In this document: positions 16,327 to 25,373 of the stretch, piece by piece
How positions within the stretch are numbered: position 1 is the first letter of the stretch
Layout: each line of letters begins with the position of its first letter
NCBI RefSeq assembly: GCF_025403375.1
Contig: NZ_JAMPTM010000010.1
Location: forward strand, 1-60,902
Direction: 5' to 3'
DNA from: Frankia gtarii
Lineage (GTDB): Bacteria; Actinomycetota; Actinomycetes; Frankiales; Frankiaceae
Length of the DNA: 60,902 bases
Made by a program: the position numbers and the translations under genes
The notes under the pieces: model-generated
Databases searched by the model: none
What the model saw: the letters and a program-made list of their open reading frames with translations, nothing else
What the model was told of the DNA's origin: nothing

Positions 16327-16734
16327 TTACGTGGAGCGGCGGGAGGTGGACAGAACGGCGCGGATCATCGGGATCTGGAGCGGCAGGCGGGCCCACAGGA
16401 CGGCGGCCTGAGCGACGTCGCGGGGCCGGCCGCCGCCCTGGCGGGCCTGGGCCGTGGCGTCCAGGGCCGACTGCAGGTTCCCCGGCCACACCCCGACGAG
16501 CACGGCGGTGCTGGCCGGTCCCGCCCACCGGGCTTTCGTCAGCAACCCGGCCGCACAGACCAGTTCGGCGACGCCGCTGGCGTAGACGATCGCCCGGGGA
16601 CCGGGCAGCGCCCGCGGTATCAGCGGCTCGAAAACGGCGGGACGCACCAGGTGTGTCACCCCGCTGACCAGGAAAGCCCCGGTAACCAGCCATGGGCTGG
16701 GCCGGGTGAATCGCGAAAGGGTCACAGGGCCCAT
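16327..16734 (-). CDS. DoxX-like four-helix membrane protein
   Basis: About 135 residues with four hydrophobic helices (WLVTGAFLVSGVTHLVRP, then AIVYASGVAELVCAAGLL, AGPASTAVLVGVWPGNLQSA and VAQAAVLWARLPLQIPMI) in the arrangement of DoxX/DoxD-related small membrane proteins. Members have been linked to thiosulfate oxidation or oxidative-stress complexes, but most are of unknown function. I use the ATG at 16734, which sits just before the first helix; an upstream ATG at 16794 would add 20 basic residues. It is transcribed against hicBA and has no evident link to BREX, so it may be a bystander carried with the insert. Confidence 0.7.
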   Translation of the reverse strand: MGPVTLSRFTRPSPWLVTGAFLVSGVTHLVRPAVFEPLIPRALPGPRAIVYASGVAELVCAAGLLTKARWAGPASTAVLVGVWPGNLQSALDATAQARQGGGRPRDVAQAAVLWARLPLQIPMIRAVLSTSRRST

Positions 16735-16949
16735 CGAACCACCCCGGGAGCCGGGAGGGGCGATGCGCAGGTTGCGCCTGACCGTCGTCGCCACGGCCTG
16801 GAGAATGCGCGAAGGTTCATCGACCCCGGCGGGTCCGTCAGGCCCGATCAGTCGTCAGCCTCGGCCACGGCGGCGCCCAGAATGAGACTGGCGGCCAACC
16901 CCGAGCCGGAGAATGCGCGGCGGTCATGTCTCAGTGGATAACTCGAGCG

Positions 16950-17129
16950 TCAGCCCGCATCCGCGAGGTAGGGGGCGCCGGTCAGCAGGCGCTCGAAGGT
17001 CTCGGGGTCGCAGACCACGTACCGGCCCGCCTCGTAATCCGCCAACGCGGCGTCCACTGAGGCCAGCACGTCCTCGTCGGAGATCTCGATCTCGGGCAGG
17101 GGGGCGTTGCTGTCGTCGTCTTCCACGAC
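16950..17129 (-). CDS. Orphan small antitoxin-like protein, paralogue of the gene at 32986
   Basis: The 59-residue acidic protein (start VEDDDSNAPLPEIEISDED) ends in DYEAGRYVVCDPETFERLLT, almost the same as the C-terminal block of the gene at 32986-33171. I choose GTG 17129 over the upstream ATG at 17198 because GAAGGGGGA lies just upstream, and the same leader (AAAGGGGG before the start) precedes the paralogue. There the gene sits directly before a toxin-like gene; here no toxin follows, only the DoxX-like gene about 215 bases on. It is either a solitary antitoxin or a leftover of a lost pair. Confidence 0.6.
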   Translation of the reverse strand, partial: VVEDDDSNAPLPEIEISDEDVLASVDAALADYEAGRYVVCDPETFERLLTGAPYLADAG

Positions 17130-17420
17130 TCCCCCTTCCGCCCGTAGATACCCACTGACGGCGTCAACAGGTTTCCTGGAAACCATAGCGGTTAGCAAGG
17201 CCCTCTGCCATTCGGCCTTGCATTCAGGAGAGCTCGCCTGCAGGAGCTGCCTGTTGGGCCCCGGTCAGGGGCCCGACCCGGCCGGTCTCCGCAGCCCGCC
17301 AGGGCCTCCCCTCCCCTCCCCTCCCCATCTGTCAGGCCGAGGCTGGCTGCCCCTCGGACACCCGGCGGACCGGGCGGAGTGGGATCATTACCGGCGGTGC
17401 CAGCCACAGGAAGGACGACC

Positions 17421-17915
17421 GTGTCCACTGCTCCAAGCGACCCCGGCCCCGACCAGGCCCCCGACGCCGACCGGGATGCAACCCCGCCCCCGCCGGACAC
17501 CCACGCTGATGCAGGTCCCGAATCGGCCGAGTCGCCACGGGGCGGTTCCGCGAAACCGCCGGATGCGCCGGCCGGGGGCCGTCCGCCGCTGCGCCCGGTT
17601 GACTGGGACGGCTCGTTCACCCGCACCTGGCAGTCCCGCGACGACAACGAGTTGACGAACCGCCTCGCTTCGGAGCAGGAGCGGGAGTGGAGCCAGCGAG
17701 AGCTTGATCAGATGATGCGGGAGTTTCGGGACAAGGCGAACGCGGCGGCAGACGCGCGTGCCCGTGAGGAGCGGGAGCGTGCCGCCGAGCAGGCGGATGC
17801 GCCTGGTGACCCGAGGTCGCGTTTGTTCGACAAGTTGGAGCGGCTCGGCCGCCCGCCCGATGACGCGGACACGTCCTCGAACGGTGACGACGGCGGGTCC
17901 CCGGACACACATTGA
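17421..17915 (+). CDS. Unknown acidic, partly coiled-coil protein
   Basis: A 164-residue protein of unknown family. Residues 1-60 are Pro/Asp/Ala-rich and probably disordered. Residues about 70-135 are charged, strongly helical and could form a coiled coil (SEQEREWSQRELDQMMREFR, ADARAREERERAAEQADA). The tail is Asp/Ser-rich. I start at GTG 17421 because AAGGACG precedes it by a few bases; the frame opens earlier at 17379. Its 3' end points at the 3' end of the TIR-NB-ARC-TPR gene, 37 bases away. No function is proposed. Confidence 0.6.
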   Translation: MSTAPSDPGPDQAPDADRDATPPPPDTHADAGPESAESPRGGSAKPPDAPAGGRPPLRPVDWDGSFTRTWQSRDDNELTNRLASEQEREWSQRELDQMMREFRDKANAAADARAREERERAAEQADAPGDPRSRLFDKLERLGRPPDDADTSSNGDDGGSPDTH

Positions 17916-17952
17916 CGGATCATCGTGATTGGCAGGTAACCGGCCCATCCGG

Positions 17953-20900
17953 CTACGGGCCGACACGGTAATCCCCGGTTTCGGACGTCGGTGGCCGTTC
18001 AGGTGGGGGCGGTCTGTCTGCGTCCTGGTGGTGAATGACGTCGGCGAGAGCCCGGCGGGCGTGAATGGTGTCCGGGTGATACGGGCCGTGATCGCGCATC
18101 GCGTCAGTGAGGGTGTCGCGGCCGAGAGAAGCGGCATCGGCATGCCGGCCGGCCTGGCGGTAGGTCTCGGCGAGGCTGGTTCGGCTGGCGCGGGTTTCGG
18201 GATGGTCCGGGCCGAGGGTGTGGTTCCGGATTGTGTGGACGCGTTCACTGAGATCCACGGCCTGGGGTAGCCGACCAGTGTCGCGGCATACCTCGGCGAG
18301 GCCGGTGGCTGTGCGCAGGGTGCGTTCGTCGGCGACGCCGTCGGTCCGGGCGCGTGCGATGAGCTGGCGCTCAAGGTGGTGGCGGGCCGCTTCGGGTTGG
18401 CCGGCGTCGCGGTAGTGGGCCGCGAGATCGTCGCGGGCTTCCATGGCGCGTGGATGCGCATGACCGAGGACGCGTTCGTGGCGGTCAAGGACGCGTTCGA
18501 AGTGGATGACGGCCTCGTCTGGCCGACCTTCCGCCAGATGGGCGACGGCGAGGCTCTCTCTGGTTTCCGTAGTCTCCGGATGGTCTGGGCCCAGGGCGCG
18601 TTCGCGGCCGGCCAGGGCCCGGTCGAACAGGGGGACGGCAGATTCGGGCCGTCCGGCCTTGAGGTGGGTGCGGGCAAGGGCGTGTGCGCTGTCGAGGGTG
18701 CGGGAGTGGCTGGGACCGAGGACATGCTCGCGACCGGTGAACGCTTGGTCGAGTTCCTGGGTAGCGTCGGCGAGGCGGCCGGCCTGATGGTAGGTGACAC
18801 CGAGCTGGTGACGGCTGTCGAAAGTCTGTGGATGTTCAGGGCCGAGGACACGCTCGCGAGCGGCGAGGGTGGGTTCGGCGTGGGCAACGGCGTCGCCGGT
18901 GGCGCCGATTCGCCGGTAGGTGGCAGCGAGTTGGTGGCGGGTGTTGAGGGTGTCGGGGTGGTCGGCGCCGAGGAGGCGTTCGCGGTCGGTGAGGGTGGGC
19001 CGCAGGATGCGGGTTGCCTCGTCGCCGTGGCCGGCGTCGTCGAGGGCGGCGCCGAGGCGGTGGCGGCTTTCCAGGGTGTCGGGATGGTCTTCGCCGAGGA
19101 TGCGGCGGCGATCGGCGAGGTTCTGCTGGAACAGGTCGGTGGCGTGGTCGAGGTGGCCGGCTCGCTGGTAGGCGCGGGCGAGGGTTTCGCGGCTGGTGAG
19201 GGTGTCGGGGTGGTCGGGGCCGAGGACGCGTTCGCGGTCGGTGGCGTTGCGTTCGGCGAGGGGGCCGGCTTCGGCGAGGTGGTCGGCGTTGAGGGCGGCG
19301 CGGATGTGGGTTTCGCGAGCGGTGAGCGTGTCGGGATGGTCGGCGCCGTCGAGACGTTCGCGGGCGGCCACCGCGCGGGCGGCCAGCGGCTCGGCCTGCT
19401 CGGGGTGGCCCTGTTCGGTGAGGTAGGCGGCGGAATGCTCGGCGAGCCAGGCGGTGTGGGGTGTGTCGGCGGCGGGGTCGGTGGCCTCGACGGTGGCGAG
19501 GGTGTGCGGGAGGAGTTCACGCCAGGCTGGCCAGGCGTCCGGGGTGGCGATGATGTCCTCGGGCAGGGCCGTGTGCAGCATCCGGCCGAGCGTGTCCACC
19601 AGCCGATCGGCCTGTTCAGGGCTCGTGTCGGCGCGAACAGCGGCGCGGACCAGGGTGTGCAGGGCCAGCGCGGAACCGTCCCGATGGGCGAGACCGGACC
19701 GTTCCAGGTCCGCCACGATGCCGGCCAGCTCAAACGGATCAGCCGCGACCGCACGCAGCTCCCCGCTGTCGATCGCCTCCGGGTCGGCCACAAGCAGCCG
19801 CAGCGGCATCGGGACGGAGCCGTCGCCGTGTGCGGCGAGACGCAGCAGTTCACCGGCGGCAGGCGCGTCCGCGTCGAGGCGACGCAGCGGCTCGTCCCAC
19901 AGCGTCGCGGCGGTGACCCCGGGCCGACCCGGCACCTCACCCTGGCCCAGCACGACAGCCGGCCGCTCGATCAGCGCCGCCAGGTACGTCTCCGCCGGCG
20001 CCCGGGCCTGGCGGATGCGGTGCGCCGCCTGATCGAGGGCGAGTGGATGATCTCCGAGCTGGTCCGCGATCTGCCCGGCGACCGCCCGGTCCACCGCCGG
20101 TAGCCGATCGGCGAGCAGGGCCACCGACTCCGGCCGTTCCAGCGGGCCGAGCGGCACGACCATCCCGGCGTCCTCCCAGTCGTCGGTGCGCGACGTCACC
20201 AGGATCCGACCCGCCCCGGTCGACGTCCGCAGCCAGCCGGGCAGCTCGACGGGGCCAGCCGCGTCGTCGAGGACAAGCAACCAGCGGCCGTCAGCAGCAT
20301 CGAGACGGGCCAGGACCGCCGCCGGCTCCGCGTGCGCCGGCAGGCCCAGTGCGGGCGCGAGTGCCCGCACCCGCTCACCGACCAGCTCCGGGCGCCCCGC
20401 CGGCACCCACCACACCGCGTCGAATTCCATCCGCTGCCGGTGGACGTACTCGACGGCCAGGCTCGTCTTCCCGATCCCCGCCAGGCCCGTCACCGCGACC
20501 AGCCCGCCGCCCGACATCGCCTCGTCGAGCCGGCCCAGCGCCCGCGGCCGACCGACGAACCGCGCCGCGACCCGCGGCACGTTCCACACCGCCGGCAACT
20601 CCCCGGGGAACACCGCTTCGCCAACGATGCCCTGCTGGGCAGGGAGACTCCGTCCCTCCCCGCCCTCCACCGGACCGCCGGTGGACGGCGTACGACCGGG
20701 CGCCGCCTCGACCTGCCCGGCCTCGCCGCGCACCGCCGCGAGCAGCAAGGCCCGCGCGGCCAACGGGCTGCGCCCCACCAGATCGATCGGGACGAGCTGG
20801 CCGAGCAGGCCGGGAATCGACCGGTCCGTCACCCGCGCGACCAGCAGCCGCCGCTCCCCATCCATGATCCGCGGGGACCAGGCCGCACCCCACTCCGCCG

Positions 20901-21138
20901 ACGCCGCCGGCGAATCCAGATAGCCGTCCGAGACCACCGCGATGGTGCGCCGCGCCCGCTGTGTCACCCCATCCAGCCAGGAAACCCGATGGGTGCCGGG
21001 CACCTCATCCCAGGCACCGAGCGTGACACGATGCCCGGCGCCCTCCAACGCCCCCGCGATCCACTCAGCCCAGCCGAGCCCATCCGCGGCGCAGGACACG
21101 AAGACGTCGAGAGCGCGACCATCGCCCCCATCCGTCAC
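17953..21138 (-). CDS. TIR-NB-ARC-TPR protein (NLR-like), copy 1
   Basis: This 1061-residue multidomain protein has the layout of bacterial NLR-like immune sensors. Residues about 10-135 form a TIR-like domain (DVFVSCAADGLGWAEWIAGA; the candidate catalytic Glu82 in AASAEWGAAW). An NB-ARC ATPase follows, with Walker A GLAGIGKTS (Lys224), Walker B WLLVLDDA (about 286-293), a sensor stretch ILVTSR, and HPLALDQAA in place of the GLPLA motif. From about residue 560 come roughly ten kinesin-light-chain-type TPRs, each with an L-G-x-D-H-P-x-T block. TIR domains of such proteins commonly cleave NAD+ upon oligomerisation; the TPRs would recognise the trigger. It lies in the insert between pglW and pglX, on the opposite strand, and its start faces pglX across 520 bases. 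The ATG at 21138 is the natural start. Confidence 0.85.
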   Translation of the reverse strand: MTDGGDGRALDVFVSCAADGLGWAEWIAGALEGAGHRVTLGAWDEVPGTHRVSWLDGVTQRARRTIAVVSDGYLDSPAASAEWGAAWSPRIMDGERRLLVARVTDRSIPGLLGQLVPIDLVGRSPLAARALLLAAVRGEAGQVEAAPGRTPSTGGPVEGGEGRSLPAQQGIVGEAVFPGELPAVWNVPRVAARFVGRPRALGRLDEAMSGGGLVAVTGLAGIGKTSLAVEYVHRQRMEFDAVWWVPAGRPELVGERVRALAPALGLPAHAEPAAVLARLDAADGRWLLVLDDAAGPVELPGWLRTSTGAGRILVTSRTDDWEDAGMVVPLGPLERPESVALLADRLPAVDRAVAGQIADQLGDHPLALDQAAHRIRQARAPAETYLAALIERPAVVLGQGEVPGRPGVTAATLWDEPLRRLDADAPAAGELLRLAAHGDGSVPMPLRLLVADPEAIDSGELRAVAADPFELAGIVADLERSGLAHRDGSALALHTLVRAAVRADTSPEQADRLVDTLGRMLHTALPEDIIATPDAWPAWRELLPHTLATVEATDPAADTPHTAWLAEHSAAYLTEQGHPEQAEPLAARAVAARERLDGADHPDTLTARETHIRAALNADHLAEAGPLAERNATDRERVLGPDHPDTLTSRETLARAYQRAGHLDHATDLFQQNLADRRRILGEDHPDTLESRHRLGAALDDAGHGDEATRILRPTLTDRERLLGADHPDTLNTRHQLAATYRRIGATGDAVAHAEPTLAARERVLGPEHPQTFDSRHQLGVTYHQAGRLADATQELDQAFTGREHVLGPSHSRTLDSAHALARTHLKAGRPESAVPLFDRALAGRERALGPDHPETTETRESLAVAHLAEGRPDEAVIHFERVLDRHERVLGHAHPRAMEARDDLAAHYRDAGQPEAARHHLERQLIARARTDGVADERTLRTATGLAEVCRDTGRLPQAVDLSERVHTIRNHTLGPDHPETRASRTSLAETYRQAGRHADAASLGRDTLTDAMRDHGPYHPDTIHARRALADVIHHQDADRPPPPERPPTSETGDYRVGP

Positions 21139-21658
21139 CCGAACAGGATGACACAGTCACCCAAACCGCTCGATTGCCGTGCCGACCAACGGCGGCAAGC
21201 GACTGCGCACCGCGGCGAGGCGGAGGATAGGGGCCTCAACGGCGTGCTGATCGTCCTCGCAGGCGTCGCGACCTGGCTCGCCACAACGCGGCGACTACCG
21301 ACCTCCTGGTCGAGGCGCGGAGATCGATCGTCCGGTCGATGGCGTACGGCAATGAACTTCCAGGTCAGGCGGCTGATGAACCGCTCGAGCTCCTGAAGTC
21401 CACCTCGAGGCGTTGCGCCATCGAGACCGTGCCGCTTGCAGATTTCTCCTGCCATCAGTTTCCGGAACCATAAATTATCCTTCCGTTCGCCACCCCCGTC
21501 GCCGTGTCTTCGGGTATATCGCTGCGTTAGAGCAACCGCCCACTGACGACGCTCCACTGGCACCGCACACCCATCGCCAGCCGCATCGCACCAACGCTGA
21601 CGGTAATCCCATCAACGGATGATGGGTTCAATCAGTGTGCTACTAGGCTCGCGGGGAT
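21139..21658. other. Divergent intergenic region between NLR copy 1 and pglX
   Basis: This 520-base region must hold the promoters of both divergent genes. It is less GC-rich than its surroundings, with an AT-rich patch near 21465-21485. No convincing gene was found: the minus-strand frame 21135-21563 and short plus-strand frames lack recognisable domains or credible starts. GCGGGG just before the pglX ATG can serve as its ribosome-binding site. Confidence 0.5.
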
Positions 21659-24600
21659 ATGCCGTCGTCGGATGACCTTGGCCATGAGTTGCCTGGGTCC
21701 GGCGGGTTGTTGTCTGGTGGGGGGACATTCTTGATCGACCGGGTGATGCTGCTGAAGGACGCTCAGCGGCAGGTGAAGGCGCTGGAAAAAGACCTGAATG
21801 CGCAGGTCAGCGCAGTTGCCGAGGTCGGGACGCGGCTACGGGCCGAGTACGACCGGGCGTTCGAGGTCGGCCGGACGGCGGCGACCTGGTCGGCGTGGCT
21901 GGGCGAGCGGGTCACCCAGGCGGCAGCCGCCTGGGTGCTGGGGACGGTGTTCGTCCGGTTCTGCGAGGATAACGGGCTGATCGGCGATCCGTTCCTCACC
22001 GGCCCGACGACGACGCGGCTCACCCTGGCCGAGGAACGGACCGAGGAGTTCTACCGGCGCAACCCCGACAAGACGGCGCGCGACTGGCTGCTGGCGGGCT
22101 TCGACGAGATCGCGCAGGTGCCGGTCGGCGCCGGGCTGTTCGACCAGCGGCACAACGCCCTGTTCCAGATCCCCCTCTCCCACGACGCGGCCAAGGACCT
22201 GATCACCTTCTGGCGCCGCCGCACCGAGGCCGGCACGCTCGTCCACGACTTCACCGATCCGGCGTGGGACACCCGGTTCCTCGGCGACCTGTACCAGGAC
22301 CTCTCCGAGGACGTCCGCAAGAAGTACGCCCTGTTGCAGACCCCGGAATTCGTCGAGGAGTTCATCCTCGACCTGACGCTGACCCCCGCGATCGACGAGT
22401 TCGGCTACGACGTCGTCAAACTGATCGACCCGACCTGCGGCTCCGGCCACTTCCTCCTGGGCGCCTTCCACCGGCTGCTCGCCGAGTGGGAGCGCAACAC
22501 CCCCGACCGGGACGTCTTCGAGCGGGTCCGGCTGGCCCTCGACGCAGTCCACGGGGTGGACATCAACCCGTACGCGGCCGCGATCGCCAGGTTCCGGCTG
22601 GTCATCGCGGCCCTACGCGCGGCCGGGCTGACCACACTGGACGCGGCGGCCGGCTACACGTTCCCGCTGCATGTGGCCGTCGGCGATTCGCTGATCAAGC
22701 ACCGCCAGCTCGACCTGTTCGGCGGGGAACGCGACGAGCTGGCCGAGTTCGCCTACGCCACCGAGGACCTCGCCGACCACCCCGGCATCCTCGAAGAGGG
22801 CCGCTACCACGCCGTCGTCGGCAACCCGCCCTACATCATTGTCAGGGACAAGAAGCTCAACGAGCTGTACCGGGAGATGTACAGTGCCTGCTCAGGCAAG
22901 TACGCCTTGTCGGTCCCGTTCGCGCAACGCCTGTTCGAACTAGCCAAGCAGGCGGACCGAGAAGGGCGCGGCGCGGGCCGGGTCGGGCAGATCACCGCGA
23001 ATTCGTTCATGAAACGTGAATTTGGCAAGAAGCTTATCGAAGAGTTTTTCGCGTCACGCGTCGAGCTCACTCACATAATCGACACCTCCGGCGCCTATAT
23101 TCCCGGCCACGGAACACCGACGGTGATTCTAGTCGGCCGACACAACCAACGGCATCGTCTCAGCACCATCCGTGCCGTTCTTGGTATTCGAGGAGAACCA
23201 GCGCAGCCCGCCAACCCGGCCGAAGGCGTAGTTTGGCGAGCCGTAGTCAGCCAGATCAACCGAACCGAATCAGAAAGCAAGTGGGTCACAGCGACCGACG
23301 TCGAACGCAATCAATTTGCGAACTATCCTTGGAGTTTGTCTGGCGGCGGGGCGGTTGATCTATTGGAGCAGCTCAACCGGTCGCCTGCCGGGTTGCTGAG
23401 CACAATACTCGACGAAGGAATCGGATTCCTGGCAATCACTGGCGATGATGACTTCTTCATCGCACAGGGTAGAGCTCCCGCCCGCTGGGTAAGAGAAGAG
23501 GTCCCACATCGCCCCTTTGTCACAGGCGAGCTGATACGGGACTGGGGTGCGAGCTCAGACCGAACCCTCTGGCCCTACGACGGACAAAAGCCAAACAAAA
23601 GCCTCTATTCCTCGCCCATCTACTGGCCGTATCGAACAAACCTGCGTGCCTCCATTTACTTCGGCAGGACCCGCGAGCAGCGCGGGCTCGCATGGCACGA
23701 GTTTGCAATCTTGGCGCGACGACGCCTAGCAGCACCCCTTCTCATTTCATTCACATTTGTCGCGACTCACAATAACTTCGTACTCGGTCGAGATGGAATG
23801 GCATTCAACAGGTCCGCGCCAGTAATTAAACTGGCCGTAGGCGCGTCAGAGGAGGAGCATCTACGGCTGTTGGGGGTGCTGAACAGCTCGACGGCGTGCT
23901 TCTGGCTCAAGCAGTTCAGCCATAACAAGGGCAGCACGGTCGACACCCGGGGCGCCCGACAGACCTCGCTGCCGTGGGAGGACTTCTACGAGTTCACCGG
24001 TACCAAGCTGCAGGAGTTCCCGTTGCCGGCGGAGTATCCGTTGGAACTGGCTCGGGAGCTGGATGGGCTGGCGCAGCGGCTGTCGGCGGTGAGCCCGGCG
24101 GCGGTGGCCGCAGGCGAGGTGCCGACGCGGGTCCGGCTGGCCGCAGCGCAAGCGGAGTGGACGTCGACCCGGGCGCGGATGGTCGCGTTGCAGGAGGAGT
24201 TGGACTGGCAGGTCTACCGGCAGTACGGGCTGCTCGCCGACGAGCTGACCCTGCCGGTGGCCGAGGTTCCCGAGATCAGGCTGGGTGAGCGGGCGTTCGA
24301 GATCGTGCTGGCGCGCAAGATCGCGGCCGGCGAGGAGACGTCCGAGTGGTTCACCCGCCACGGCTCCACACCGATTACCGAACTCCCCGCGCACTGGTCG
24401 GGCGAGTATCGGACGCTGGTGGAGAAGCGGATTGCCGTCATGGAGGCGGACCGGAACATCGGGCTGATCGAGCGGCCGGAGTACAAGCGGCGGTGGGCGA
24501 CCGAGGGCTGGGACAAGCTGCAGGACGCCGCGATCAAGGACTGGCTGCTCGACCGGCTGGAGGTCCGCGAGCGGTGGTTCGCCGACGTCGACGGCATGGT

Positions 24601-25312
24601 CCAGCCCCGGCTGTGGACCACCGGACGGCTCGCCGACGAGCTGGCCGCCGACGCGGACTTCGTCGCCGTCGCCGAGATCTACCGCCCCGGTGAGGACCTC
24701 ACCAAAATCGTCGCCGCCCTCGTCGAGAACGAGCATGTCCCGTTCCTCGCCGCCCTGCGCTACAAGGATTCCGGCCTGGTGAAGCGGGCTGACTGGGAGT
24801 CGGTCTGGGATCAGCAGCGCGCCGAGGACGCCGCCGCCGACCCGGAGGCCGCCAAGAGGATTCGTGACGCGATTCCCGTCCCGCCGAAATACGCCCAGGC
24901 CGACTTCCGCAAGGCCAGCTTCTGGAGGGCCCGCGGGAAACTCGACGTCCCCAAGGAACGGTTCATCTCCTACCCGCACGCCGGCCCGGACAACGATCCG
25001 ACGCTGCTCGTCGGCTGGGCGGGCTGGGACCATCGCGAGCAGGCCCAGGCCCTGGCCACGCTGATCGTCGAGCGGCAGGACAACGACGGCTGGGGCGCCG
25101 AGAAGCTCGCCCCGCTGCTCGCCGGCCTGCGCGAGGTGATGCCCTGGGTCCGCCAGTGGCACAACGACGTCGACCCGCTCTACGACGGTTCCCCCGCCGA
25201 GGTCTACGACGCCTTCCTCGCCGAGGCCACCGGCCGCCACAATCTCACCGCGGACGCCCTCACCACCTGGCGTCCACCGGCGACCACCCGCGGCCGTAGG
25301 GCTATCCGATGA
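21659..25312 (+). CDS. pglX: PglX, BREX-2 adenine-specific DNA methyltransferase
   Basis: This is the modification enzyme of the Pgl/BREX-2 system; PglX-type proteins methylate adenine at N6 in a non-palindromic site to mark self DNA. The 1217-residue protein carries the S-adenosylmethionine motif [15 protein letters not shown] (near residue 257) and the catalytic motif NPPYIIV (near 387). The region after the catalytic domain (about 445-735) should contain the target-recognition domain; it is much less GC-rich than the rest of the gene (see separate entry). The C-terminal third (from about 790) is the long PglX-specific extension. The ATG at 21659 agrees with the family N-terminus. pglY follows after 61 bases in the same direction. 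Length and motifs indicate an intact gene. Confidence 0.93.
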   Translation: MPSSDDLGHELPGSGGLLSGGGTFLIDRVMLLKDAQRQVKALEKDLNAQVSAVAEVGTRLRAEYDRAFEVGRTAATWSAWLGERVTQAAAAWVLGTVFVRFCEDNGLIGDPFLTGPTTTRLTLAEERTEEFYRRNPDKTARDWLLAGFDEIAQVPVGAGLFDQRHNALFQIPLSHDAAKDLITFWRRRTEAGTLVHDFTDPAWDTRFLGDLYQDLSEDVRKKYALLQTPEFVEEFILDLTLTPAIDEFGYDVVKLIDPTCGSGHFLLGAFHRLLAEWERNTPDRDVFERVRLALDAVHGVDINPYAAAIARFRLVIAALRAAGLTTLDAAAGYTFPLHVAVGDSLIKHRQLDLFGGERDELAEFAYATEDLADHPGILEEGRYHAVVGNPPYIIVRDKKLNELYREMYSACSGKYALSVPFAQRLFELAKQADREGRGAGRVGQITANSFMKREFGKKLIEEFFASRVELTHIIDTSGAYIPGHGTPTVILVGRHNQRHRLSTIRAVLGIRGEPAQPANPAEGVVWRAVVSQINRTESESKWVTATDVERNQFANYPWSLSGGGAVDLLEQLNRSPAGLLSTILDEGIGFLAITGDDDFFIAQGRAPARWVREEVPHRPFVTGELIRDWGASSDRTLWPYDGQKPNKSLYSSPIYWPYRTNLRASIYFGRTREQRGLAWHEFAILARRRLAAPLLISFTFVATHNNFVLGRDGMAFNRSAPVIKLAVGASEEEHLRLLGVLNSSTACFWLKQFSHNKGSTVDTRGARQTSLPWEDFYEFTGTKLQEFPLPAEYPLELARELDGLAQRLSAVSPAAVAAGEVPTRVRLAAAQAEWTSTRARMVALQEELDWQVYRQYGLLADELTLPVAEVPEIRLGERAFEIVLARKIAAGEETSEWFTRHGSTPITELPAHWSGEYRTLVEKRIAVMEADRNIGLIERPEYKRRWATEGWDKLQDAAIKDWLLDRLEVRERWFADVDGMVQPRLWTTGRLADELAADADFVAVAEIYRPGEDLTKIVAALVENEHVPFLAALRYKDSGLVKRADWESVWDQQRAEDAAADPEAAKRIRDAIPVPPKYAQADFRKASFWRARGKLDVPKERFISYPHAGPDNDPTLLVGWAGWDHREQAQALATLIVERQDNDGWGAEKLAPLLAGLREVMPWVRQWHNDVDPLYDGSPAEVYDAFLAEATGRHNLTADALTTWRPPATTRGRRAIR
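22990..23870 (+). other. Low-GC mosaic segment inside pglX (probable target-recognition region)
   Basis: By direct count, bases 23701-23820 are 63/120 G+C (53%), against 46/60 (77%) at 24601-24660 further along the same gene. The change is fairly sharp near 22990 and 23870, and codon third positions shift to A/T within it. The reading frame is continuous. The segment corresponds to residues about 444-737, after the NPPY motif, where target recognition is expected. Acquisition by recombination is inferred. Confidence 0.7.
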
Positions 25313-25373
25313 CGGATCACATCCGTACGATCCGTATACGAACCGGACTTCGCCTGACCACTCGAGGTGCCGT

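Noticed and set aside
16795-16949. Possible C-terminal peptide of a lost gene on the minus strand near 16860-16930
   Set aside because: About 25 residues of plausible sequence only, too short to assign to any protein.
17388-19940. 850-codon minus-strand frame overlapping the first NLR-like gene
   Set aside because: It lies in another frame of the TIR-NB-ARC-TPR gene, with Pro/Ser/Thr-rich low-complexity sequence. The NLR frame has all the motifs.
21255-21480. Plus-strand frame reading like a helical peptide between the NLR gene and pglX
   Set aside because: It has an amino-acid composition somewhat like coding sequence but no start codon until near its end and no recognisable family.
21135-21563. 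142-codon minus-strand frame upstream of the first NLR-like gene
   Set aside because: It overlaps the NLR start, has no domain, and the region is better explained as a divergent promoter.
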